A DNA stretch of 12,500 nucleotides from Symbiodinium natans (taxonomy: Eukaryota > Sar > Dinophyceae > Suessiales > Symbiodiniaceae). Position numbers and translations under genes: made by a program. This document shows positions 9,301 through 12,050 of this stretch, piece by piece (position 1 is the stretch's first letter; every line of letters begins with the position of its first letter). The notes beneath the pieces were generated by a model. That model had not been told where the DNA came from and made no database searches. It worked only from the letters and a program-made list of their open reading frames with translations. The stretch covers positions 900,001-912,500 of the forward strand of contig CAJNDS010002135.1 in NCBI GenBank assembly GCA_905221605.1, written 5' to 3'.

Positions 9301-12050
9301 ATTTCGTCACTAGTACCAAAAGTAGAACCTCCCTGGGGCATCCACCAGCCCTAAACCCTAAAGGCCCTAAACCCCAAACCCTAAGCGCTAAACCCTAAAC
9401 CCTGAACCCTGAACCCTGAACAAACTCCAAACAAGCCTTCCTCAACTAAGCCCCCGATGACTGATGATGACGGCCTCACAGGATTCTTTTTGCCAACTGG
9501 AGTCCTTGTTGTCGGATCCTCGTGGAGAATGTCAGCGAATGGTTTTCCGTGTTCTTCTTGCTCTACAGGCCATAGGGGGTCTCATCTGCCTTGGTTTTGC
9601 CGAGGGTTGGCTTCCCTTGTAGACCCCATGACGCAAGAAGGGCTCCTATGTTTGGGCTGCAGGAGATTCTAGTCTGAGGCGCTAGGGTCTAGGGCACAGA
9701 GATCAGCGATTAACCCTAAACCTGAACCCTAAACCCTAATCCTTGAGCCCAAACATCCACTGTCATTGCCCTGCCACTGGAATTTTGTTCACATTGACAG
9801 TTAGGTTTGTCAAATCAGGAGCATTCCCTCAATGGTCTTGGGAAAGCCTAAACCCCAAACCCTAAACCCTACAGCTGCTGCGGCTTGGGCTTGCGAATTT
9901 TGTTCCCGGTTGCAGGTGCGTGCTGGGCTTTGCGATCCTGAACGTGGTCAACTCTGTCTTCGTGCCCCAGCTTTCCAGGACAGGTTAGGTCCTAAACCCT
10001 AAACCCTAACCCTAAACCCTAACCCTAAACCCTAAACCCTAAACCCTAAACCCTGAACCCCAAGCCCCAAACCCTAAACCCGAACCCTAGGTACGCCTGT
10101 CTGCGAGGTCAGGTCTACTTCAACGCTAGGAAGAGTGATCGTGTGCGATTTCTTTGCATGCAGCTCGCCTCTGTCAGGTTTTCAAGAACGGCGCAAGCCC
10201 ACAAACCGCCCAAGCAAGCCCTTTAACCCCAAACCCCAAGCCCTAGATCCCAATCCCCAACCCTAAGCCCTAAACCCCTAAACCCTGCACCTTAAATCAC
10301 AATCCCCAATCCCTAAAGGGGTTTAGGCTTTTCGAGTTTGGGGGTGTTCAAGGCTGAGGTAGGGGTTTTCCAAGCCGGTTGACAATGGATACTACTAGAG
10401 GGCTTTTGGGTGGCGCTAGGGTTTAGGGCTACTACGTTCTGTAGGTCTTAGATTCTTAGGGAAAAGATAGTTGGGGCATGGAGAGCAAGGCAAGGGACGA
10501 TGTCAAGGGACCATATAAGTACCCGTCCAAGCTCGACGCCCCCAGAAGGTCGTAGCCCTTTTCGGTTTAGGGTTAGGGTTTAGGGGTTTACGGTTCAGGG
10601 TTTAGGGTTTAGGGTTTAGGGCTAGGGTTTAGGGCTAGGGTTTAGGGGTTATGGTTTAGGGTTAGAGGGTTAGAGGGTGAGAGGTGTAGGGTACCCTTAG
10701 AACCCCGGTAGAGCCCTGGAAGCCCGAAGCCCAAGGTGCAGCAGACGATGAAGACGGCCAGCTCTGACGAGGTCAGCTCCGAGCCTACGCACCCTGAAAC
10801 CCTGAACCCTAAACCCACGAAGCCCGAAACCCTAAACCCTAAAGCCTAAACCCTAAGCCCGAAATCCTTACCCGAAACCCTAGACCCTAGACCCCAGACC
10901 CTAGACCCTAAACCCGAAACCCTAAACCCTAAAGCCGATGCCGTCCACCCCAAACCCTGAACCCTAAACTCCAAGCCCTAAACCCTCAACCCTCAAAAAC
11001 CCTAAACCCTAAACCCCAAACCCTAAACCCTAAACCCTCAACCCTTCTTCTGCAGTCTGGAGTGCAAGGTTTTAGAAGGACTTCCCTTGCCATGGTCATG
11101 AACAGCCCAAAGCTTCAAGCCCTCCTCCAGTATTTCTCAATGCCCTAAGCCCGAAACCCTAAACCCTAGACCCTAAACCCTAAACCCTAAACCTTAAACC
11201 CTAAACTAAACCCGCAGGCCTGTGTGGGTCTGTTGTGCGGGAGGGTAGAGGACACCCCCCCCCCCCCTTCCCCACCCCCCCACCCACCCAGCCCCTCTGT
11301 AATATGGGGGGCCGGAACAGTTGATTACGAATCGTACTCCCTTAGGGTCCCTATGTAGTTATACTGTAATAACCCCCCACCCTATGTAAATTATCAAGGC
11401 CCCTGTATTATAGGGACTAGGGTTTAGGGACCCCTCCCGCCTGTTCCGGGTACGAGGGCTATTGGGTTTAGGGTGTAGCATTTCGGATTTGGATGGGTTG
11501 GGGGTTTAAGTAAACCCTAAACCCTAAACCCTAAACCCTAAACGCTAAACCCTAGCGTTTCACACTTCGCCATGTGGAGGAGCTGGCCTTCAAGCAGAAG
11601 CAGCGAGATGCTGACCTGTACACGAAGAAGGCCTGCCCCTAGAATCCCTCAAGCCCTCAACTCTTCAACCCTACACCCCATTTAGAGCATTCCTGGGGGC
11701 CCTAGAAGGGTTTGTGGTCCATCTAGCCTGAATAAGGTAGGGAATCCTCGGAGCAACCGACTGTGAGCTGGTTTGAGAGTTTCACGCACCCGGAGTAGGC
11801 CCTCGTTCCCTTATTTTTGGGGTTTAGGGCCCCTTAGAATCCTGTTTGAAACAAAAGGGCACCCTTTTTGTACCTAGGTTACTCTTGGGTCTAGCCCCGG
11901 TTTGTGAACTGTACTTATAACCCAATTATATCCCTATGAGCGTACTTACGGGAACCCTGAACCTCCAAGTAAACCGCTTTTTTGGCACGCCAGGTTCGCA
12001 AGCTGTTCCAGACCATGGACTCCAGTGGGGATGGCGCAATCAACTTGGAG
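241..12050 (+). CDS. Voltage-gated cation channel gene with C-terminal EF-hand, split into about 24 exons (partial gene)
   Basis: This is the overall gene model; exons are listed separately. The product would be a single-repeat six-helix voltage-gated cation channel (Ion_trans family) in a membrane, opened by depolarisation and probably sensing calcium through a C-terminal EF-hand. Seen directly: an S4 with five basic residues at every third position (RLLRLGKLARAIRVV), an S2 with acidic and basic residues (ATDVLVRV), a pore segment ending ANWSP, an S6 ending AILNVVNSVF, and an EF-hand loop DSSGDGAINLE. Junctions from 3712 rightward are mutually in phase. I recall dinoflagellate channels with the same core (FWSFCLLTF-QCVAGM, YYGTFSRT, NVSEWF, VQQTMK) as established family knowledge; no search was run. 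Coding sequence is roughly 1.25 kb of 11.8 kb. S1 is not securely placed, and both gene ends lie outside the window. Ion selectivity cannot be told from sequence alone. Confidence 0.88.
322..360 (+). repeat. Telomere-like array (TTTAGGG)5, intronic
   Basis: Five near-perfect units start 15 nt after the proposed donor at 307. The intron to 428 is about 120 nt and this array is a large part of it. Confidence 0.92.
429..476 (+). CDS. Channel exon, N-terminal region (SQQPLLDMLHIAVVR)
   Basis: The acceptor is CTCAAAGCAG|G. Fifteen codons plus two bases follow, ending at CGAAG|GA, a GA donor. Both ends are phase 2, which joins cleanly to 241-306 upstream and to 800-860 downstream (AG+G gives Arg). 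Another frame (HSSHFWTCF...) stays open through about 545, so frame and end are not certain. No domain is recognised. Confidence 0.42.
477..799 (+). other. Intron with little repeat content
   Basis: This stretch of about 320 nt holds mostly unique sequence. A few scattered degenerate heptamers (TTTGGGGTTTGGG near 620, TTAGGGTTT near 740, CCCCAAACCCC near 770) are present. Open minus-strand frames here carry no recognisable protein and are treated as chance. No further exon is seen. Confidence 0.5.
800..860 (+). CDS. Channel exon, N-terminal Pro/Ser-rich region (FPTVPAPKSMPSAHESPVKQ)
   Basis: The acceptor is AACTGAG|G. Twenty codons follow the one split base, rich in Pro, Ser and charged residues as expected for a disordered cytoplasmic tail. 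The donor is AAACAG|GA (a GA donor) at 861-862. Phase 0 joins it to 1125 as KQ-ETAV. The seven bases AGGAGAC straddle this donor and recur exactly at the next acceptor (1123-1129), which supports the junction. The frame VSDRSCTEV is also open but fits neither neighbour. Confidence 0.55.
871..1034 (+). repeat. Variant telomere-like array: TTTAGGG, then TTTATAGGG / TTTACAGGG nonamers
   Basis: The first units are TTTAGGG with spacers. From about 940 to 1034 the unit becomes a nonamer with TA or CA inserted before GGG, and the two variants come in pairs (TA, TA, CA, CA, TA, TA, CA, CA). The array fills most of the intron 861-1124. Confidence 0.88.
1125..1232 (+). CDS. Channel exon, N-terminal region (ETAVAGFERSGLLSTG...)
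   Basis: A good acceptor, TTTATATCCGCCCTAG|G, precedes 36 open codons (ETAVAGFERSGLLSTGCEF, then SETGGVKIETCPFSMPC). The chosen donor is GT at 1233, which gives phase 0. A textbook donor GTGAGT at 1174-1179 would end the exon earlier in phase 1, and GT at 1195 (GGCGGG|GT) is another phase-0 choice, so the right end is soft. The segment is hydrophilic with three Cys near its end. No domain is recognised. Confidence 0.55.
1259..1336 (+). repeat. CT-rich polypyrimidine microsatellite
   Basis: TCTCTTTCTCCTTCTCC-type units cover about 80 nt with almost no purines on the plus strand. The stretch ends just before a run of sixteen G. Its complement produces an Arg/Glu-rich spurious frame on the minus strand. 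Confidence 0.9.
1347..1362 (+). repeat. Poly-G tract, 16 nt
   Basis: Sixteen consecutive G follow TGGGTA. Length in such a homopolymer is prone to sequencing error. Confidence 0.95.
1426..1437 (+). CDS. Candidate 12-nt microexon (D-A-S-K)
   Basis: TTGCCCTAG|GATGCAAGTAAG|GC has an AG|G acceptor and a GC donor and reads Asp-Ala-Ser-Lys in phase 0 with both neighbours. A TAG directly upstream in frame means the exon cannot extend left. The 14 bases from 1425 to 1438 recur exactly at 1655-1668 around the next acceptor, as if the intron between was inserted with a target duplication. The alternative is that this copy is intronic and only the downstream one matters. Confidence 0.35.
1448..1651 (-). 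repeat. Long telomere-like array, CCCTAAA orientation
   Basis: About 25 units run nearly without break, with a few CCCCAAA, CCCTAAG and CCGGCCCTAAA variants. The array fills the intron 1438-1667 almost completely and lies between the two copies of the 14-nt direct repeat. Confidence 0.95.
1668..1733 (+). CDS. Channel exon, acidic N-terminal region (ETLDIDVKSELLAVDGTSKD...)
   Basis: The acceptor GCAAGTAAG|G is followed by 22 codons in phase 0 (ETLDIDVKSELLAVDG, then TSKDPE). The donor is CCTGAG|GC. The other two frames contain stops. The segment is acidic and probably cytoplasmic. CCTGAGGC at this donor (1728-1735) recurs at the next acceptor (1822-1829). Confidence 0.68.
1737..1826 (-). repeat. 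Telomere-like array, CCCTAAA orientation, filling a 94-nt intron
   Basis: About twelve CCCTAAA-like units with variants (CCCTCAA, ACTCTAA) run from the GC donor to the acceptor. This is the shortest intron in the model and is essentially nothing but repeat. Confidence 0.9.
1828..1858 (+). CDS. Channel exon, charged N-terminal region (AAMKEAKEEDC)
   Basis: The acceptor CCCTGAG|GC is followed by GCC GCA ATG AAG GAG GCG AAA GAG GAA GAC and then T before a GC donor at 1859. The joined residue with the next exon is Cys. An equally possible end is 1851 (AAAGAG|GA) joined to an acceptor at 1969. The left junction is well supported because DPE-AAM is in frame and the flanking repeats match. The segment is charged and probably helical. 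Confidence 0.58.
1911..1957 (+). repeat. Degenerate telomere-like repeats
   Basis: The stretch has TTATAGGG, TGTATAGGG, TTTAGGG and then decayed AATTTACGG / AATTTAGGG units before the acceptor at 1964. Confidence 0.7.
1965..2059 (+). CDS. Channel exon, acidic Gln/Glu-rich N-terminal region (EMVDQSPEDGQPSKKECGDE...)
   Basis: The acceptor is CGCCAAG|G; 31 codons follow two split bases and end at CCCCGAG|GTAAGC, a strong GT donor. The peptide (EMVDQSPEDGQPSKKE, then CGDEQEQHDASLNPE) is hydrophilic and acidic. The complementary strand is also open for 120 codons and looks hydrophobic, but that is what the complement of GAG/AAG/GAT/CAG codons gives. All well-supported exons lie on the plus strand, so the minus frame is rejected. 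Confidence 0.6.
2130..2185 (+). CDS. Possible basic exon before S1 (PKRAHRQAAIQKKRRGE)
   Basis: The acceptor ATACTGCAG precedes a frame that reads in phase 0 from the preceding exon, with many Arg and Lys. A GC donor at 2151 (CGGCAG|GC) would make it 21 nt, or it may run on to about 2190. The intron it implies, about 70 nt, would be the shortest. A competing frame reads EKSAPAGCHPKKAPRRV. This is a weak candidate. Confidence 0.28.
2238..2277 (+). repeat. C-rich low-complexity tract
   Basis: The tract is CCCCACCCCCACCCACCC-like with a CCCCCCGCCCCCC end. Similar C-rich tracts occur near 4749, 5624 and 11254. Confidence 0.9.
2288..2346 (+). CDS. Weak candidate for the S1 helix exon (LYAFRLVIPCGALLAW)
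   Basis: The frame contains LYAFRLVIPCGALLAW, hydrophobic enough for a membrane segment, in the right place for S1. A donor GCCTGGAG|GT ends in phase 2, matching the next candidate exon at 3179. Against it, no AG acceptor lies nearby upstream and the peptide does not resemble the usual S1 consensus. It is kept only because S1 is otherwise missing. Confidence 0.18.
2453..2700. mobile_element. Foldback / MITE-like element 1
   Basis: Long imperfect inverted repeat. The core arms at 2524-2547 and 2643-2666 match 22 of 24 bases (ACTTGGAGGTTCA is shared exactly). Similarity continues outward (CTGAAGAACCC at 2455 against CTTCAGAACCC read from 2700) and inward (CTTAGAAACC against CTTAGCAACC). No open frame for a transposase is present, so it would be non-autonomous. 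The motif TGAACCTCCAAGTA recurs at 11958-11971. Confidence 0.65.
2776..2846 (+). repeat. Mixed TTTAGGG / TTTGGGG array
   Basis: Units alternate between TTTAGGG and TTTGGGG, unlike the pure arrays elsewhere. Confidence 0.88.
2847..3014 (+). other. Non-coding stretch before foldback element 2
   Basis: Mostly unique sequence with one pyrimidine-rich acceptor-like site (TTATTCTGTTCGCAG at 2938) and a T-rich run. The frame after that AG (LGLGGFCFFLFRAG) is not recognisable and runs into the foldback element. Confidence 0.4.
3015..3115. mobile_element. Foldback / MITE-like element 2 (family shared with element 3)
   Basis: Arms 3015-3046 and 3084-3115 are inverted copies differing at about five of 32 positions. 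Each starts TTGGGATGTTC when read inward. The loop is about 37 nt. The outer arm sequence (TTGGGATG..C.CCCTTAT.CT) is shared with the element at 3414-3489. Confidence 0.72.
3179..3197 (+). CDS. Possible short exon between S1 and S2 (A-E-F-D-Q-R)
   Basis: A pyrimidine-rich acceptor, TTTGCTGCAACCCCAG, is followed by GCT GAG TTT GAT CAG AGG and a GT at 3198. Splicing to the S2 exon gives a reading such as AEFDQR-AFTLIF, which has the spacing of the segment leading into S2 in related channels. A frame-exact junction would need the donor one base earlier at 3196, or a different S2 acceptor, so this stays tentative. Confidence 0.3.
3217..3289 (+). repeat. Telomere-like array (TTTAGGG)10
   Basis: About ten perfect units follow a run of seven G. 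Confidence 0.95.
3414..3489. mobile_element. Foldback / MITE-like element 3, compact hairpin
   Basis: Arms 3414-3449 and 3454-3489 match about 30 of 36 bases inverted around a four-base loop, making an almost perfect hairpin. The arms contain CCCCCT.ATACTGGC. They share the TTGGGATG start and the CAG.CCTTAATAGG segment with element 2, so the two are relatives about 400 nt apart. Confidence 0.75.
3490..3628 (-). repeat. Decayed telomere-like array, CCCTAAA orientation
   Basis: Units include CCCTAAA, CCCCAAA, CCCTAGAAA and CCTTAA. The array is more diverged than its neighbours and ends just before the S2 exon. Confidence 0.8.
3643..3712 (+). CDS. Channel exon: S2 helix (AFTLIFATDVLVRVCILRSK...)
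   Basis: The S2 membrane helix of the voltage-sensor domain: AFTLIFATDVLVRVCILR and then SKFWK. The Asp and Arg within the helix match the conserved acidic and basic residues that pair with S4 charges. The acceptor is GATGAG|G (phase 2); an alternative start is 3632 (CCTAG|AAT), which adds NLMR. The donor is TGGAAG|GA, a GA donor. Its join to 4362 gives KFWK-VWLNYIDV with the spacing of related dinoflagellate channels, which is why it was chosen over GT at 3722 and GC at 3717. Confidence 0.8.
3722..3827 (+). repeat. Telomere-like array, TTTAGGG orientation
   Basis: About fifteen units with occasional TTTTGGG, TTTGGGG and TTTAGGA variants begin nine bases after the donor. Confidence 0.94.
4022..4150. 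mobile_element. Foldback element 4 (intronic)
   Basis: Arms 4022-4053 and 4124-4150 are inverted copies (AAGGTTGTACCC against GGGTACAACCTT, and GACTC.TACCCC against GGGGTACGAGTC) with one gap of about six bases. An open frame runs across it (3916-4164), but that frame spans the hairpin and shows no family motif, so it is not called. Confidence 0.6.
4194..4290 (-). repeat. Decayed CCCTAAA / CCCTAAG repeats
   Basis: Units such as CCCTAAG, AGCCCTAA and CCCGAAG are scattered before the S3 exon acceptor. Confidence 0.6.
4362..4431 (+). CDS. Channel exon: S3 helix (VWLNYIDVAISVTNIFEAAV...)
   Basis: The S3 helix of the voltage sensor: WLNYIDVAISVTNIFEAA, then VAWR. The NYID motif carries the conserved Asp of S3. 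The acceptor is CGGAGAG|G. The donor chosen is GT at 4432 (GGAGGA|GT), phase 1, which joins 5156 as Arg-Lys. AGTTGA occurs at both this donor and the next acceptor. An alternative donor is GT at 4419 (GCTGCC|GT, phase 0). The other two frames stop or are not hydrophobic. Confidence 0.78.
4442..4513 (+). repeat. Telomere-like array with TTCAGGG variants
   Basis: Units of TTTAGGG, TTCAGGG and TTTAGGGGGG start about ten bases after the donor. Confidence 0.85.
4650..4840 (-). repeat. Decayed CCCTAAA array interrupted by poly-C
   Basis: CCCTAAA-like units, many changed to CCTTAAA or CCCCAAA, are split by a C tract of about 16 at 4750-4764 followed by TTCCCCCCCC. Confidence 0.8.
4901..4956 (+). 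repeat. Telomere-like array, TTTAGGG orientation
   Basis: About seven units, one of them TTTATATAGGG. Confidence 0.92.
5094..5155 (+). repeat. Telomere-like array (TTTAGGG)8 abutting an acceptor
   Basis: The last unit is TTTAG itself, which doubles as the 3' splice site of the exon at 5156. The repeat thus seems to supply the AG. Confidence 0.9.
5156..5187 (+). CDS. Channel exon: S3-S4 linker (LKRLESLPMP)
   Basis: A 32-nt exon of two split bases plus ten codons, LKRLESLPMP, with a GC donor at 5188 (ATGCCT|GC). Joined to S4 it reads LPMP-VLFRLLRLGK; a short Leu-Pro motif just before the first S4 charge is usual in these channels. The start is less certain than the end: an acceptor at 5163 (TTGAAG|CGA, phase 0) is also possible. 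Confidence 0.66.
5252..5332 (-). repeat. Telomere-like array (CCCTAAA)11
   Basis: Eleven or so near-perfect units in the intron after the S3-S4 linker exon. Confidence 0.95.
5333..5979 (+). other. Rest of the intron before S4: low-complexity and unique sequence
   Basis: It holds degenerate C-rich text, a T10 run at 5511-5520, a small TTTCCCTT/AAGGGAAA hairpin near 5524-5550, and a C-tract at 5624-5645. A looser inverted repeat (TTTAATGATGCAT near 5709 against GTGCATCATTTTA near 5822) suggests an old foldback element. The frame after TTTTCTTCCAG at 5776 (VYSKVEVEFEYEVDS) is open but would interrupt the S3-S4 linker, so it is not called. CCCTAAA units recur at 5937-5957. Confidence 0.5.
5980..6045 (+). 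CDS. Channel exon: S4 voltage sensor (VLFRLLRLGKLARAIRVVSM...)
   Basis: The voltage-sensing helix: five basic residues at every third position, R-LL-R-LG-K-LA-R-AI-R, followed by VVSMTS. The acceptor is CCAAAGAG|G and the donor is ACCTCG|GC, both phase 0. This pattern is diagnostic of voltage-gated channels and is the strongest single piece of evidence in the window. The minus-strand open frame over it is a shadow. Reading through the donor would give ATCLPSCSF and soon a stop, whereas splicing to 6821 restores the family sequence. Confidence 0.9.
6094..6195 (+). repeat. Telomere-like array grading into GTGTTAGG repeats
   Basis: TTTAGGG units in the middle are flanked by GTGTTAGG and GTGCTAGG octamers. 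Confidence 0.85.
6196..6687 (+). other. Unique intronic sequence between S4 and microexon
   Basis: Nearly 500 nt with no recognisable gene. It holds only a short CCCTAAA patch at 6444-6463 and scattered C-rich units. One acceptor-like site (TTCCTGCATTCTGCAG at 6479) leads to no frame that fits the channel. Confidence 0.5.
6688..6796 (+). repeat. Telomere-like array (TTTAGGG)15
   Basis: About fifteen near-perfect units, one with TGTAGGG, end 25 nt before the microexon. Confidence 0.95.
6821..6844 (+). CDS. Channel microexon: S4-S5 linker (VLASLQLL)
   Basis: Exactly eight codons, GTT CTG GCC TCG TTA CAA CTG TTG, between an AG|G acceptor (TGAACTGAG|G) and a GC donor (CTGTTG|GC). Joined to neighbours it reads VVSMTS-VLASLQLL-VKCLGSS, the expected S4-S5 linker. 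It was found by asking which missing residues must lie between 6045 and 7613. It is too short for ordinary gene finders. The amphipathic helix it encodes would couple the voltage sensor to the pore. Confidence 0.85.
6845..7170 (+). other. Unique intronic sequence after the microexon
   Basis: More than 300 nt without a gene or long array. A loose inverted repeat lies at about 6950-7000 (GGGGTAAGATTTAGT against ACTAACTCTTCTTCCCCC). An acceptor-like CTTCTTCCCCCAG at 7000 opens onto TLVPSTLLFSRRELQ, which fits no neighbour. Confidence 0.45.
7256..7336 (+). repeat. Degenerate direct repeat, two units about 43 nt apart
   Basis: TTTGGGTACTATGATTCC followed by GAAGAAGCAGC matches TTTGGGCACTGTAATTCC followed by TAAGAAACTGC, at about 7260 and 7303. 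Confidence 0.6.
7412..7602 (-). repeat. Long telomere-like array, CCCTAAA orientation
   Basis: About 24 units, with CCCCAAA variants near the left end, stop ten bases before the S5 exon. Confidence 0.95.
7613..7692 (+). CDS. Channel exon: S5 helix (VKCLGSSRDMLFWSFCLLTF...)
   Basis: The outer pore helix S5: VKCLGSSRDMLFWSFCLLTF, then VQCVAGM. The acceptor is CAGCCGAG|G (phase 0). The donor is GCGGGTAT|GC, a GC donor in phase 2; the next exon's G completes Met. The join reads VAGM-ILSTLTIDF. Reading through instead gives LSGGISGKAS and then telomere repeat. The FWSFCLLTF and QCVAGM motifs are typical of the dinoflagellate channel group. Confidence 0.9.
7723..7891 (+). repeat. Telomere-like array, TTTAGGG, with TTGAGGG variants
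   Basis: About 20 units; GCTAGCG and GCTAGGG interruptions occur, and the right end turns into four TTGAGGG units. Confidence 0.95.
7961..8023 (-). repeat. Telomere-like array, CCCTAAA, facing the preceding array
   Basis: Eight or so units. It lies about 70 nt from a TTTAGGG array in the same intron, so the pre-mRNA could fold the two together. Confidence 0.94.
8086..8192. repeat. Short CCCTAAA patch and TTTAGGG array
   Basis: CCCTAAA units at 8093-8118 switch to TTTAGGG at 8133-8190, with TGTAGTG variants, just before the exon at 8210. Confidence 0.88.
8210..8278 (+). CDS. Channel exon: end of S5 and pore turret (ILSTLTIDFIKDESKSADVP...)
   Basis: Continues S5 (ILSTLTIDFI) into an extracellular acidic turret (KDESKSADVPLG). 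The acceptor is GAGCCGAG|G, phase 2. The donor is GT at 8279 (GGCTG|GT), phase 2; the next exon's G makes Trp. The sequence GGTGTTC lies at this donor and again inside the next exon start (8643-8650), a short direct repeat across the intron. Confidence 0.87.
8286..8371 (+). repeat. Telomere-like array (TTTAGGG)10
   Basis: About ten perfect units start eight bases after the donor. Confidence 0.95.
8432..8580 (+). repeat. Telomere-like array with a higher-order unit
   Basis: TTTAGGG units are broken three times by TTTATAGGC, giving a repeated block of about 23 nt (TTTATAGGC plus two TTTAGGG). Confidence 0.9.
8635..8694 (+). CDS. Channel exon: pore helix (RSAVFLYYGTFSRTTLSMF)
   Basis: The re-entrant pore helix: RSAVFLYYGTFSRTTLSMF and the first two bases of Glu. 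The acceptor is CCTCCGAG|G and the donor TTCGA|GC, both phase 2. The completed Glu of MFE sits near the top of the pore. YYGTFSRT is characteristic of dinoflagellate channels. Read-through would give PLVRKP and a stop in the repeat. Confidence 0.9.
8709..8760 (-). repeat. Telomere-like array (CCCTAAA)7
   Basis: Seven units, one CCCTAGA, start shortly after the donor. Confidence 0.94.
8836..9068 (+). repeat. Strongly decayed TTTAGGG-derived sequence
   Basis: G/T-rich text with TTTTGGGC, TTTTAGGG, TTTCAGGG and TTACAGGG units, less regular than the other arrays; probably an old array. Confidence 0.75.
9137..9167 (+). repeat. Telomere-like array (TTTAGGG)4
   Basis: Four perfect units. Confidence 0.92.
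9263..9301. repeat. Compact hairpin (foldback element 5)
   Basis: TAGGTACCCAAAGC at 9263-9276 and GCTTTGGTACCTA at 9289-9301 pair along 13 bases with one bulge around an AT-rich 12-nt loop. GTACC motifs flank it on both sides. Confidence 0.75.
9348..9420 (-). repeat. Telomere-like array, CCCTAAA with CCCTGAA variants
   Basis: About ten units; the last few are CCCTGAA. Confidence 0.9.
9482..9568 (+). CDS. Channel exon: selectivity filter region and S6 start (ILFANWSPCCRILVENVSEW...)
   Basis: The segment runs ILFANWSPCCRILVENVSEW and then FSVFFLLY. The ANWSP motif follows the pore helix where the ion filter and outer mouth lie; NVSEWF leads into S6. The acceptor is GGCCTCACAG|G and the donor CTCTACAG|GC, both phase 2, and the joined codons are Glu at the left and Arg at the right. 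Two adjacent Cys follow the filter. Another open frame over the same bases (starting MTDDDG) is a shadow. Confidence 0.92.
9708..9742 (-). repeat. Short CCCTAAA patch
   Basis: About four units, some CCTGAA. Confidence 0.8.
9848..9872 (-). repeat. Short CCCTAAA patch
   Basis: Three units in the short intron before the S6 exon. Confidence 0.8.
9916..9961 (+). CDS. Channel exon: S6 helix (CVLGFAILNVVNSVF)
   Basis: The pore-lining S6 helix: CVLGFAILNVVNSVF. The Asn residues near the end match the conserved S6 Asn of the wider channel superfamily. A clean pyrimidine-rich acceptor, CGGTTGCAG|G, phase 2, starts it. The donor is GT at 9962 (GTCTTC|GT), phase 0. Joined to 10736 it reads NSVF-VQQTMK. 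Confidence 0.9.
9990..10089 (-). repeat. Telomere-like array, CCCTAAA with hexamer CCCTAA units
   Basis: Thirteen or so units; two early ones are the hexamer CCCTAA and some late ones CCCCAAG or CCCGAA. Confidence 0.92.
10085..10560 (+). other. Intron interior after S6: mostly unique
   Basis: It holds unique sequence at 10090-10210 with one acceptor-like TTTCTTTGCATGCAG, decayed CCCTAAA-type units at 10215-10312, and more unique sequence to 10560. No frame fits between the S6 and VQQTMK exons, which already join in phase. Confidence 0.5.
10564..10690 (+). repeat. Telomere-like array, TTTAGGG with GCTAGGG and TTAGAGGG variants
   Basis: About fifteen units, including TTAGGG hexamers and GTTAGAGG octamers near the right end. 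Confidence 0.9.
10736..10771 (+). CDS. Channel exon: cytoplasmic segment after S6 (VQQTMKTASSDE)
   Basis: Twelve codons, VQQTMKTASSDE, with acceptor AGCCCAAG|G and donor GACGAG|GT, both phase 0. QQTMK directly after S6 is typical of this channel group. The segment is cytoplasmic and links the gate to the EF-hand. Confidence 0.88.
10795..11046 (-). repeat. Telomere-like array, mixed CCCTAAA / CCCGAAA / CCCTAGA
   Basis: About 30 heptamers with alternating variants, broken by a short unique island at 10935-10950. Confidence 0.9.
11147..11214 (-). repeat. Telomere-like array, CCCTAAA
   Basis: About nine units with CCCGAAA and CCTTAAA variants. Confidence 0.9.
11254..11298 (+). repeat. C-rich tract
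   Basis: About fourteen C, then TTCCCCACCCCCCCACCCACCC. It resembles the tract at 2238. Confidence 0.92.
11311..11450. mobile_element. Foldback element 6 (possible)
   Basis: CCGGAACAG at 11312-11320 and CTGTTCCGG at 11441-11449 are exact inverted copies. Inner segments also pair loosely (TTAGGGTCCCTA near 11343 against TAGGGACTAGGG near 11411). Inside are a palindrome (TACGAATCGTA) and AT-rich sequence unlike its surroundings. Confidence 0.5.
11513..11554 (-). repeat. Telomere-like array (CCCTAAA)5
   Basis: Five or six units end about 25 nt before the next exon; one is ACGCTAA. Confidence 0.93.
11580..11630 (+). CDS. Channel exon: coiled linker before EF-hand (ELAFKQKQRDADLYTKK)
   Basis: Seventeen codons, ELAFKQKQRDADLYTKK, between acceptor CATGTGGAG|G and GC donor AAGAAG|GC, both phase 0. 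It is a highly charged, probably helical linker. Its KQKQR core matches the QKQR-type stretch found between S6 and the EF-hand in related channels. Confidence 0.87.
11631..11993 (+). other. Last full intron, nearly free of telomere arrays
   Basis: About 360 nt of mostly unique sequence. It has a small palindrome (AAAAGGGCACCCTTTTT at about 11853) and the motif TGAACCTCCAAGTA at 11958-11971, which also forms an arm of foldback element 1. The acceptor CTTTTTTGGCACGCCAG ends it. Confidence 0.6.
11994..12050 (+). CDS. Channel exon: EF-hand calcium-binding loop (VRKLFQTMDSSGDGAINLE)
   Basis: Nineteen codons, VRKLFQTMDSSGDGAINLE. The E-helix (VRKLFQTM) precedes a loop with Asp1, Ser3, Asp5, Gly6, Ile8, as in canonical EF-hands; loop position 12 (normally Glu) must come from the next exon. 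A pyrimidine-rich acceptor, CTTTTTTGGCACGCCAG|G, and a strong donor GAG|GTGAGG, both phase 0. Calcium binding would modulate the channel from the cytoplasm. The next exon was not found within the window. Confidence 0.93.

Noticed and set aside
9457-9672. Plus-strand open frame starting MTDDDG over the filter exon
   Set aside because: Different frame from the channel; the channel frame gives ANWSP and NVSEWF with matching splice phases.
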